Part shown: positions 54,232 through 62,943 of the stretch, piece by piece
How the letters are laid out: each line of letters begins with the position of its first letter
Position numbering within the stretch: the stretch's first letter is position 1
Assembly: GCF_003999255.1 (NCBI RefSeq)
Contig: NZ_CP034791.1
Span: 2,272,501 to 2,336,500 of the forward strand
Direction of reading: 5' to 3'
Length of the DNA: 64,000 nucleotides
From: Caldicellulosiruptor changbaiensis
GTDB taxonomy: Bacteria; Bacillota; Thermoanaerobacteria; Caldicellulosiruptorales; Caldicellulosiruptoraceae
Notes under the pieces: model-generated
The model's input: only the letters and a program-made list of their open reading frames with translations
What the model was told of the DNA's origin: nothing
The model's database searches: none
Made by a program: the position numbers and the translations under genes

Positions 54232-55331
54232 GGATTTTCATATTTATATAGCTGTTTGCTTTTATATCTCAGATACAAAACTGTCCCTCCTATAGCAAGA
54301 AGACCACTTATAAGCTTATTAAAGAGGAAAATTGATATATATGAAGGTGCAACTGCACCTAAAAATCCTAATTGTGGGCCCACAACAGAAGCAGTTGTAA
54401 TACTCAATGCAGCATTTATAATTCTTGACTTAGAATCCATCTTCTCATAAAGATAAAGTGTGGGAACACAATTTATCAAAAGTATCATCATTCCTTCTAT
54501 CCCCTGTTGATTTAACGTTAGGTACTTTCTGACAAAACCAGAATATTTTATTAACACATTATAAACAATTGAGAAAAATACATAGCTTCCTGCTATTAAA
54601 ATTGCCATTTTCAAAGGCAGTTTTATGCTCTCATCTAAAGCAGTTTTGTAAGGTAAAATTGCTCTGCCGGTTAGAATGTGAAAACCTAAAAATATAAGAC
54701 CAACTAAATTCAAGATGTTCATTGCCTTGCCCAAAATTTTCATCAAATCTATTAAAATAAACCATTCTTTAGCAATTCCAAAAGCTAATATAATCACAAT
54801 TGCTATAACAAAGAATATTAGTCTGAAAACTTTTAAAACGTCAAGCCTGTAAAAAATAGATGTCAAAAGAATACCTGCGGGAATACATATAATTCCTATA
54901 AGGCTGCCTCTAATAAACTCATCCCTGTATTCTTTTTTTAATATTCCAAACGCAACAGGATATGTAAAACCTATACTTGCCCCCAAAGTAGAGCTCAATA
55001 AAACACCACCTATCAATTTTGATGTTTCATCTTTTGAAACTTCATTGGAAATATGATACCCACCCATGTCTATAGGTAAAATACATGATATCAGAACTGC
55101 CCCATCGCTTTGAAATAGCCTTGCTAAAAACCTTGAAGGACTTATTAATATAAAGCTCAAAAATGGATACAAATAAAGTATTCCCGTCATTGAAAATATT
55201 GCCCTTGCCATAATCACAAAGCCTTCTTCGGCTTTTGAAGCAAGTTTGAATTTATCTCCTATGATCTTGTCTAACAATCCCAAGGCAAAAGAAGTAGAAA
55301 AAAGGTAGAATAGAATTTTATTAATCAGCAT
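54228..55331 (-). CDS. EutH-like ethanolamine permease family protein
   Basis: A 367-aa protein with about ten membrane helices. Motifs shared with EutH: KAEEGFVIMARA in the first loop, ISCILPIDMGGYHIS (cf. LACDMGG) and VVGPQLGFLGAVAPSYI near the end. EutH imports ethanolamine. No other eut genes (ammonia lyase, microcompartment) are in the window, so it stands as an orphan with uncertain substrate. Confidence 0.72.
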   Translation of the reverse strand: MLINKILFYLFSTSFALGLLDKIIGDKFKLASKAEEGFVIMARAIFSMTGILYLYPFLSFILISPSRFLARLFQSDGAVLISCILPIDMGGYHISNEVSKDETSKLIGGVLLSSTLGASIGFTYPVAFGILKKEYRDEFIRGSLIGIICIPAGILLTSIFYRLDVLKVFRLIFFVIAIVIILAFGIAKEWFILIDLMKILGKAMNILNLVGLIFLGFHILTGRAILPYKTALDESIKLPLKMAILIAGSYVFFSIVYNVLIKYSGFVRKYLTLNQQGIEGMMILLINCVPTLYLYEKMDSKSRIINAALSITTASVVGPQLGFLGAVAPSYISIFLFNKLISGLLAIGGTVLYLRYKSKQLYKYENP

Positions 55332-55412
55332 TCTGAGACCTCTTCCTTTTCCTTATCCCATTTTTCACAATATTTTATCACACATTCTATTTACAAAAAA
55401 CTATTTAATTCT

Positions 55413-57374
55413 CTATTTCTCATACACCCACACTCTCATTTCTCCTTTTCCTCTATTTCCCCACGCAAAGTATGGAATAAATTTTACCTTTGTAGGTTGA
55501 TATCTGGTCTCAAAATCAGTTTTATAAAGTTGATCTTCAAAATCGTCTCTCCAAATTTTGTAACCGTGTGCATAAACTACATAAATTCCATTTAGCAATT
55601 TTTCATCAAACTGGAGTTCCAAACTGCTATTTCTATCAACAGAAACTAAATGAAGATTATCCCCATTGTCTGCCTCTTCAATGCAAAAAGCAACAGGACC
55701 TTTTACTATTGCAACTTTGCCAATATTTTCTCTCACAAGAGGATTTGAATATGCTCTTTTCAGCTGAGTTGGAAGTATAATCTCTATCCTATCATTTGAT
55801 TTCCAGCCGCGTGTTATTGAAACATAGCCATCTTTTAAGTTAAAACCGGTCAAAAGCTCTCCATTGATTTTGATTTCAAACTTATCACACCAGCTTGGAA
55901 TTCTCAAATTAAGGGTAAAATACACTTCTCCATCAGCAATTATTTTAAAATTGACCTCATCATTAAATGGATAGCTTGAATTTTGTACGATTTTTACTTT
56001 TTGGTTATTAATTGAAAATTCAGCCTCACTGCCAATATACAAGTTTACATATATTTCATTGTTATTGTACAAATAAATATACTTACCAATAGAAGCCAAT
56101 AGTCTTGCCACATTTGGTGGGCAGCAAGCACAGCCAAACCAAGGTTGACGTTCTGGTTTTACATGGTGTCTGTCAAATCTCTTCTCGCATTCTTTGGGAA
56201 ATACCTCAAGAGGGTTAACATAAAAATACTTTTTGCCATCTTGTGACATAGCTCCTATTATAGTGTTATAAAGAGCTCTTTCTACAACATCGTAGTACTT
56301 GCGGTGTGGTTTTATTCTATTCATCCGATGGGCAAAAAACACAAGCCCTACAGATGCGCAAGTCTCAGCATACGCAGCAGCATTTGGCAAATCGTATTCA
56401 AATGTAAATGCCTCGCCATGCGCAGATGAACCAATTGCACCTGTAATGTACATCTTTCTATTTCTTATATCATCAAACAGAACTTCACATACCTCATAGA
56501 GCTCTTTATCTTTTGTATAATAAGCAACATCGGCCATGCCAGAATAAAGGTATACTGCTCTGACAGCATGTCCCACAGCTTCTCTTTGCTCTCGAACAGG
56601 TTTATGTGCTTGCAAATACTCTCTTCCAAGCTTCTTAAATCCTTGCCAATGCTCTTTTTTGCCTCTTTTTTCCCATTCTATATCGAAGTAGTAAGGTTCT
56701 TGTCCTCTCTCATCAATAAAAAACTTTGCAAGTTCAAGGTATTTACTATTGTTTGTTACCTCATATAGCTTTACAAGAGCAAGCTCTATTTCTGGATGTC
56801 CATCGTAGCCTCTGATCTTACCCTCTTCTTCCCCAAACACACTATAGATATGGTCTGCAAGCTTGCAAACAATATCTAAAAGCTTAGTCTTTCCAGTTGC
56901 TTTAAAGTGAGCAACACCAGCTTCAATCATATGTCCTGCAGTGTAAAGTTCATGGCACTCTTCTAAATTTGTCCATCTTTTGCCCTTTTCTTTGATGGTA
57001 AAATATGTATTCAAATACCCATCTTTCCACTGAGCTTTTTCAATTATATCAATGACCTCATCAACCTTTTTCTCCAAATCAGGATTTGGATACTTTTCAA
57101 GAATATATGATGTTGCTTCTAACCACTTTGCAACATCACTGTCTTGAAAAACAAATCCCTCAAATTCCCCATCTTCAAGCCCTGCTGCTATCTTGAAATT
57201 TTTTATTGCATGGCTCTTGACAGGAATATCAACTAAGTCGTTTAAAATTCCCCACTGATATGGCACAACTACATCGCGAATAAGATCTACATATTTTCCC
57301 CAGAAATGGTCTTTGATAGTGACATCTTTTATTTCTGGGGATTTCAAAGAATTTGTAAAAGGATTTTCAGTCAT
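55413..57374 (-). CDS. GH127 beta-L-arabinofuranosidase (DUF1680)
   Basis: A 653-aa cytosolic glycosidase releasing beta-linked L-arabinofuranose. The zinc/nucleophile cysteines are in GCACCPPNVARLLASIG (about 410). The family Glu motif is GEAFTFEYDLPNAAAYAETC (about 320), followed by RALYNTIIGAMSQDGKKYFYVNPL. The start is ATG at 57374 behind GGTGG. Its sugar feeds the pathway encoded by araBD at 48-52 kb. Confidence 0.9.
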   Translation of the reverse strand: MTENPFTNSLKSPEIKDVTIKDHFWGKYVDLIRDVVVPYQWGILNDLVDIPVKSHAIKNFKIAAGLEDGEFEGFVFQDSDVAKWLEATSYILEKYPNPDLEKKVDEVIDIIEKAQWKDGYLNTYFTIKEKGKRWTNLEECHELYTAGHMIEAGVAHFKATGKTKLLDIVCKLADHIYSVFGEEEGKIRGYDGHPEIELALVKLYEVTNNSKYLELAKFFIDERGQEPYYFDIEWEKRGKKEHWQGFKKLGREYLQAHKPVREQREAVGHAVRAVYLYSGMADVAYYTKDKELYEVCEVLFDDIRNRKMYITGAIGSSAHGEAFTFEYDLPNAAAYAETCASVGLVFFAHRMNRIKPHRKYYDVVERALYNTIIGAMSQDGKKYFYVNPLEVFPKECEKRFDRHHVKPERQPWFGCACCPPNVARLLASIGKYIYLYNNNEIYVNLYIGSEAEFSINNQKVKIVQNSSYPFNDEVNFKIIADGEVYFTLNLRIPSWCDKFEIKINGELLTGFNLKDGYVSITRGWKSNDRIEIILPTQLKRAYSNPLVRENIGKVAIVKGPVAFCIEEADNGDNLHLVSVDRNSSLELQFDEKLLNGIYVVYAHGYKIWRDDFEDQLYKTDFETRYQPTKVKFIPYFAWGNRGKGEMRVWVYEK

Positions 57375-57736
57375 ATTTTTCCACCACCTAATCATTTAAT
57401 TTTATTCTTTATCTTTATTTTCTGACATTACTCTTACTTTTTCAAGTTGAAAAAGTAGTAATTTGGGTGGAGAAATTTGATTTAATAAAAAAATTCATCT
57501 TTCAGAACGATTGTGTCAAACTTTAAAGCCTGCCTTTAAAACTCTTCATTCCAAGGCAAAGCTTAACTGAGATTAAAATTTTAAAAAATACTACTCTTTT
57601 TTTATCTATAAGTTTTTTTAGAACAATTTTCTCCTTTTAATAATTCAAAAATTGGGTATATATAAATTAGCAAATCAAATCCAACTCCATTCATTTTATG
57701 CTATAAAAATTGAAATAAGGAGAGGAGGGACAAAAA
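57375..57736. other. Divergent intergenic region
   Basis: AT-rich spacer between the GH127 gene and the FIST operon; it must hold promoters for both. It contains a small inverted repeat CTTTTTCAA/TTGAAAAAG near 57437-57456. Nothing else recognised. Confidence 0.45.
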
Positions 57737-57979
57737 ATGAAAGATATTGATTATCTAACAACCAAGTACTCTGCTCGTGAGCTTATCCAAAAATGCATTG
57801 AGCAAAAATGTAAAGACAAACCTGAAGTTATTGCTAAGACACTTTCTAGTACATTAAAAACCAAGTTTATGGTCAGAGGAATAAACGTAGAAAAAATCCT
57901 AAATGAAAACTTAGATTCTTCAGAGTTACGAAACAAAATAGTGTCATTAGCTTTTGAAATGGGTATAAGTATTGAATAA
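57737..57979 (+). CDS. Small hypothetical protein, 80 aa
   Basis: A soluble helical protein (MKDIDYLTTKYSARELIQKC...), good GGAGAGGAGGG site. It lies 18 bp upstream of the FIST gene and is likely co-transcribed. No motif recognised; possibly a FIST partner. Confidence 0.65.
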   Translation: MKDIDYLTTKYSARELIQKCIEQKCKDKPEVIAKTLSSTLKTKFMVRGINVEKILNENLDSSELRNKIVSLAFEMGISIE

Positions 57980-57997
57980 AAAAGGGGGAAAAGATGT

Positions 57998-59155
57998 ATG
58001 AGTGGAAATGGTAAAATTGCTTATACTGTTAAAAAAGACATCAAAGAAGCAGTTAATGAAATCTTAGAAGGTCTTGAATTGGAAAATACAAAAGATAAAA
58101 GGGGTCTGATTGTATGTTTTGTTTCATATTCCTATAATTTAGACAATTTTGCATCTGAAATGTCTAAAAGCCTTGAAAATAAAAATATAGATTTTATCGG
58201 ATGCATGTCATGTGGCGAGTTTATCTCTGGTCTTAGTTTAGAAAATTCAATTGTTGCAATAAATCTTTTAACAAATGTTATGGATTATTATATTGAGTTA
58301 ATTGATACGCCATCGGTTGAAAAAATAGATCAGTTTTTAGCAAATGCAAAAAGTCATTTTGGATTATCACACCAAGAAGACTTTGATATATCTCAATACG
58401 TAGGATTGATCTTAAGCGGTGGCACATCTTTAAAAGAAGAAACAATGATGAATATCCTATCAGCTAAAAGCGACTTAATATTTGTAGGTGGCTCTTCAGC
58501 AGACAATTTTGAATTTAAATATGCTCCAGTCATATATAATTCTTTAGTCAAGGATAAAGGATTTGTGTTGTGTGTATTAAAACCATATGGCTATCAAATA
58601 ATAAAAACACAATCAATGAGCATCTTGCCATACTCTTATACCGTAACAAAAGCAGACTTCAATAATAAGGCAATTTTAGAACTTGATTATAAACCAGCAG
58701 GACTTGTGTATAAAAATGCACTACGCGACTATTTAAAATCTACATACAATTTAGAAATTAAAGATGAAGATTTTGATAAACTAAAAATAAGGTATCCTCT
58801 TGGCATTGTTGTCGAAGGTCAACCATTTGTTAGGTCTGTAAAAGATATATTTGATGACAAAATGACTTTTTATTGTGCTATCGAAGAAGGAAGCCAGGTA
58901 AATCTTCTCGAATCCCGTTCAAAAGACATTGTCACTGATACAATCTCAGCTCTGTATGACACTGTCAAAGACGATAAGTACTCAGCATTAATAGCTTTTA
59001 ATTGTGGGTATAGAAAACTTGAATTGTTAGAAAATTCTCAACTTCCCGAATATGCAGATATATTTTCTTCCATAAATACTATTGGTTTTCATACTTACGG
59101 TGAGCAGTATATTACACATATAAATCACACTTTAACAGCACTTTTGTTGAAGTAG
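57998..59155 (+). CDS. FIST domain sensory protein
   Basis: A 385-aa protein with FIST N (residues 20-200: FIGCMSCGEFISGL, FVGGSSADNFEF) and FIST C (about 210-380: LGIVVEGQPFVRS, IAFNCGYRKLELL, FHTYGEQYITHINHTLTALLL). FIST proteins bind small ligands, possibly amino acids. There is no kinase, GGDEF or chemotaxis domain, so its output must be through another protein. Followed by a strong terminator. Confidence 0.88.
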   Translation: MSGNGKIAYTVKKDIKEAVNEILEGLELENTKDKRGLIVCFVSYSYNLDNFASEMSKSLENKNIDFIGCMSCGEFISGLSLENSIVAINLLTNVMDYYIELIDTPSVEKIDQFLANAKSHFGLSHQEDFDISQYVGLILSGGTSLKEETMMNILSAKSDLIFVGGSSADNFEFKYAPVIYNSLVKDKGFVLCVLKPYGYQIIKTQSMSILPYSYTVTKADFNNKAILELDYKPAGLVYKNALRDYLKSTYNLEIKDEDFDKLKIRYPLGIVVEGQPFVRSVKDIFDDKMTFYCAIEEGSQVNLLESRSKDIVTDTISALYDTVKDDKYSALIAFNCGYRKLELLENSQLPEYADIFSSINTIGFHTYGEQYITHINHTLTALLLK

Positions 59156-59180
59156 CATTCAAAATTTAAAGAGCAAAAAG

Positions 59181-59222
59181 GGGCTGGAGTCCTAAGCATT
59201 AGGACTCCAGCCCTAATCTTTT
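59181..59222 (+). terminator. Strong Rho-independent terminator
   Basis: GGGCTGGAGTCCT pairs perfectly over 13 bases with AGGACTCCAGCCC around AAGCATT, then TAATCTTTT. Confidence 0.92.
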
Positions 59223-59689
59223 AAAAAAAAGGATTCTTCTTAACTACTATCTGCTTATCTACTCATCTTTTTCAATCCTTGTATTTCCTATAAGTGGAGT
59301 TTAACCTCTTTGGGTTCCTTTGCACCTTGAAGTATCTCTTGATAGACAAAATAAAATAGTTTAATTTCAGTTACTAAGCCATATATACCAAAACTTGACT
59401 TTATACTCATAATCTTTCACTTCACTATAAATCTTTTACAATTTATCACTCTTAGTTTTGTGCATATTTTTATTTCCTTTTTTTGGCTCATATTTTAAAA
59501 GTCTCAGAGAAATAAACTACTTGAGCTATTTTTTGACAACCTAATTTTTAGTGCATAATCTCTACAACGTGTATATTTTACTATCTATAAAACATCAAAA
59601 TAACAATTGAATTAAAATTTTTAGGGGAATATAATTTTGTAATCATGTGAAAATTACTTAAATCAACTACTCAGAGGGGGAGTTTTGGC
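59223..59689 (+). other. Leader and promoter region of the kimA-like gene
   Basis: About 470 bp without a gene. A promoter TTGACA-17-TAATCT lies at 59533-59561, giving a leader of about 120 bases. No ydaO riboswitch core (GGGGTGAATC, CGTCAGCTAACC) is present. AGAGGGGGAG precedes the TTG start. Confidence 0.5.
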
Positions 59690-61579
59690 TTGTTTGAAAA
59701 ACTAAAGAGAATCCTTATAGGAAAGCCTTTGCCAAATGAAGCAGAGAAGACAGAAAAATATGGTGTTTTATGGGGATTGCCAATTCTATCAAGCGATGCT
59801 ATATCATCTGTTGCTTACGCTGGACAAGAAATTTTGTATGTACTCTTGCCTGCAATAGGATTTCTCGCTTTTAAAGAAATATCTGTTGTAACTTCCGCAA
59901 TCATAATACTTCTTTTTATTTTAATGCTCTCTTACAGACAAACTATTGAAAACTATCCAAATGGTGGCGGCGCGTTTATCGTCGCAAAAGACAATCTTGG
60001 TGTTTTGGCAGGAATTGTGGCGGGAGCAGCTTTGTCTGTTGATTACATCTTGACAGTGGCAGTTTCTATCTCGTCGGGTGTTGACCAGATTGTAACCGCA
60101 CTTGAATTTTTAAAGCCTTATAAGATTGCTCTATGTCTATTTTTAGTTCTATTTTTGATGATTGGAAATTTACGAGGAATAAGAGAATCATCCAGAATAT
60201 TTGGTATACCTGCTTATGCTTTTATGTTTTCAATTTTGGCTTTAATTATAGGGGGATATATAAAGCTAAAGATGGGATATGTTCCGCCAGAGCCAAAGAT
60301 AAACTATTCCTCCCATCCTGTTACTTTAGTTTTGCTTTTGAAGGCATTTGCAAGCGGGTGCACAGCACTGACTGGTATTGAAGCTGTATCAAATGCTGTT
60401 CCAAACTTTAAAGACCCGGCAACAAAACATGCTAAAACTGTTTTGCTTTTATTATCTTTGATAATCCTCGTGTTATTTGGCGGAACAACACTTTTGGCAA
60501 CACACTATCATATAGTTCCTACTGAAGGTGCCATTCTTGTTTTGATGGCGCAAGAAATTTTTGGCAAAAGCTTTATGTATTACATTGTTGCTGCAACAAC
60601 CTTTATAATCCTTGTTTTTGCTGCAAACACTGCATTTTCGGGTTTCCCAATGCTTGTCGCTGTCATGGCAAAAGAAGAATTTGTTCCAAGGCAGCTCAGC
60701 CTTAAAGGTGATAAGCTTAGCTACTCAAATGGAATTATCATCCTTGCTTTGGTATCCGCACTTTTGATTGTAGCATTTAATGGTAACGTCACAGCACTCA
60801 TTGGACTTTATGCGGTTGGTGTTTTTATATCATTTACACTATCTCAATCAGGTATGTTTGTAAGATGGCTTAAGAACAAAGGTAGTCATTGGCACATAAA
60901 AGCATTTATAAACGGATTTGGTGCACTCACAACATTTGTTGTTGTCATTATAATTGCAATAACTAAATTTAAAGAAGGTGCGTGGATTGTTGTTCTTTTA
61001 ATTCCTCTACTTGTCTTTGCAATGATAAAGGTAAAGCTTCATTATATTGCCGTTGCCGACCAGTTAAGAGTAAAGCCTGAAGATAAAGAACTTTTGGATG
61101 TTGAACACAATATATATAGAAACAGGGTTATTGTTCCAATTGAAAGTTTAAACAAGGCAAGCATTCGTGCTTTGAGATTTGCAAAGACAATCTCAGACAA
61201 TGTAATTGCTTTTAATGTATCAATAAATGAAGAGCAGGCAAAAAAGCTCCAAGAAAGATATAAAATGCTCAACTGCTCCATCCCACTTGTAATAAGGTAT
61301 TCACCTTATAGAAAAATATTAGAACCGCTTTTAGAGTATATAAAGTCAGAAGAGTACAACTATCAAAAGGGGGACATGATAACAGTCATCATACCCAAAT
61401 TTACTGTACAGCGCTGGTGGCAAAAGATTTTGCACAATCATACGTGGCTGTTTATAGAAAAAGAGCTTTTAAAACACAAGCACATTGTTGTATCTGTCAT
61501 GCCGCTGCAGCTGAAAGATGATGATGTGGTTTTGAAGAAAAAGAACAAACCTTTGTGGAAGATATTAGAGGAAGACTAA
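59690..61579 (+). CDS. kimA: KimA-type potassium importer (APC superfamily)
   Basis: A 629-aa transporter. The N-terminus has LKRILIGKPL then ILSSDAISSVAYAGQEILYVLLPAIG, and later PNGGGAFIVAKDNLG, VDYILTVAVSISSGVDQI, LKAFASGCTALTGIEAVSNAVPNFKDP and VFAANTAFSGFPMLVAVMAK. A cytoplasmic tail of about 150 aa follows the twelve helices. The whole resembles B. subtilis KimA (YdaO), a high-affinity K+/H+ symporter controlled by c-di-AMP. TTG start. No riboswitch is seen here, so control may be at protein level. Confidence 0.85.
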   Translation: MFEKLKRILIGKPLPNEAEKTEKYGVLWGLPILSSDAISSVAYAGQEILYVLLPAIGFLAFKEISVVTSAIIILLFILMLSYRQTIENYPNGGGAFIVAKDNLGVLAGIVAGAALSVDYILTVAVSISSGVDQIVTALEFLKPYKIALCLFLVLFLMIGNLRGIRESSRIFGIPAYAFMFSILALIIGGYIKLKMGYVPPEPKINYSSHPVTLVLLLKAFASGCTALTGIEAVSNAVPNFKDPATKHAKTVLLLLSLIILVLFGGTTLLATHYHIVPTEGAILVLMAQEIFGKSFMYYIVAATTFIILVFAANTAFSGFPMLVAVMAKEEFVPRQLSLKGDKLSYSNGIIILALVSALLIVAFNGNVTALIGLYAVGVFISFTLSQSGMFVRWLKNKGSHWHIKAFINGFGALTTFVVVIIIAITKFKEGAWIVVLLIPLLVFAMIKVKLHYIAVADQLRVKPEDKELLDVEHNIYRNRVIVPIESLNKASIRALRFAKTISDNVIAFNVSINEEQAKKLQERYKMLNCSIPLVIRYSPYRKILEPLLEYIKSEEYNYQKGDMITVIIPKFTVQRWWQKILHNHTWLFIEKELLKHKHIVVSVMPLQLKDDDVVLKKKNKPLWKILEED

Positions 61580-61592
61580 GTAATAAAAAAAG

Positions 61593-61635
61593 GACATAGC
61601 CATCTGCTTTGCGCAAGCTGGCTATGTCTTTTTAT
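61593..61635 (+). terminator. Rho-independent terminator
   Basis: GACATAGCCA (61593-61602) pairs with TGGCTATGTC (61619-61628), followed by TTTTTATT. Confidence 0.88.
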
Positions 61636-61789
61636 TGTTTTTTGTCATGCTGTAGTCTTGTTTAAAATGAAATTGTTTTTTGTGAAATCAATTAAGTTTT
61701 ATGGTATAATTAAATTAAAAATCAAGATAATTAAAAATTTTTCGACAACGAAGTTTTAATATAAAAAAGGAAGGATAGGAAGTAAAATA

Positions 61790-62774
61790 ATGACACAAAA
61801 AGTTCCACACAACCAGTATGACTTAACTTTTAAAAGAGTTTTACAATTTAAGGATGTATTTTTAAATTTTTTAAAAGATCATTTAGACAGGGACTGGGTA
61901 GATAAAATAGATCCAGAGAGTTTGGAGTTTGTAGACAGGAGCTTTATTAAAGACGAGTTCTTAGAAAAGGAAGCAGATGTCATTTATAAGGCAAAATTAG
62001 AGGAAACAGATATCTATTTTTATGTTTTGATCGAGGCTCAATCAACAGTAGATGAAAGTATGCCAATAAGACTATTTGAATATATGAATTTAATATGGAA
62101 AAGGCATATGGAAGAAAATAAGGAGGAACTTTTACCCCCGATAATTCCTATTGTGCTTTATAATGGTAAAAAGAACTGGAGTGTTCCTCGACATATAATA
62201 AGAGGGTATGATATATTTAAGGATGATATATTCAACTACTGGTTAGTAGACGTAAATAAACTTGATGAAGAAAAACTCAAAGGCCGGTTAGACCTTTTGA
62301 GCAGTATACTGTATTTAGAAAAGTCGAAGCGATATGCAGAAGAATTTGTGAAAAAGCTGAATGAAGTATCTGAATACATAAGGGGGCTACCTCAGGAGCA
62401 GCTTAAGGTATTTTGTTCATGGCTGTTGAGAATTGTACGACCTCAGGTAATAGATCAAATGAAAAATATGATTGATGATCTTTTAAAAAAAAATAGAAGA
62501 AGAGGGGGTGGATGATGTGGGTGATTTTATATTCAATGTTCAACAACTGATTCAAGAATACTATAAACAAGCTGAAGAAAAAGGAAAAGAAAAAGGATAT
62601 GAGGAAGGAATCGAAGAAGGAATAAAGCAGGGAATTGAAAAAGGTTCAAAAGAAACTCTTATGAACATAGTGAAAAATATGATACTTGCAGGAGCAGATG
62701 ATAATTTTATAGCTAAGGTAACAGGATTAGAAATTGAACAAATAAAAAAAGTAAGGAGTAATCTCATGAATTGA
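61790..62774 (+). pseudogene. Rpn/PD-(D/E)XK nuclease family protein, split by a frameshift at A9
   Basis: Rpn recombination-promoting nuclease/transposase-like protein. The first part (61790-62515) has the fold start YDLTFKRVLQFKDVFLNFL, EADVIYKAKL and VLIEAQSTVDESMPIRLFEYM (catalytic E-x-Q). The second (62508-62774) holds the usual C-terminal charged helix (KEKGYEEGIEEGIKQGIEKGSKE). The frames differ by one base at a run of nine A (62485-62493). With eight A the protein continues ...DLLKKIEEEGVDDVGDF. It may be mutation, sequencing error, or transcript slippage. Confidence 0.85.
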
Positions 62775-62860
62775 GGATAACTTTTTGTTACTGTGTTCTA
62801 ATATCATATCGAGCAAACAATGATGTTTTTTTATTCTTCATTAATAGACTTTAGAATAAA

Positions 62861-62903
62861 AGGAGCTATTCAGATTTGTTGCCGAATAGCTCCTTTTGTA
62901 TTT
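62861..62903 (+). terminator. Rho-independent terminator
   Basis: AGGAGCTATTC (62861-62871) pairs with GAATAGCTCCT (62884-62894), followed by a T-rich tract. It lies between the rpn gene and the convergent alcohol dehydrogenase. Confidence 0.85.
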
Positions 62904-62943
62904 TTTGGATTCGATTTATAATTATTGTAAACATTTATTTAAT

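Noticed and set aside
59156-59689. Possible riboswitch in front of the KimA-like gene
   Set aside because: No ydaO core sequences in the leader; only a terminator of the previous gene and a plausible promoter are visible.
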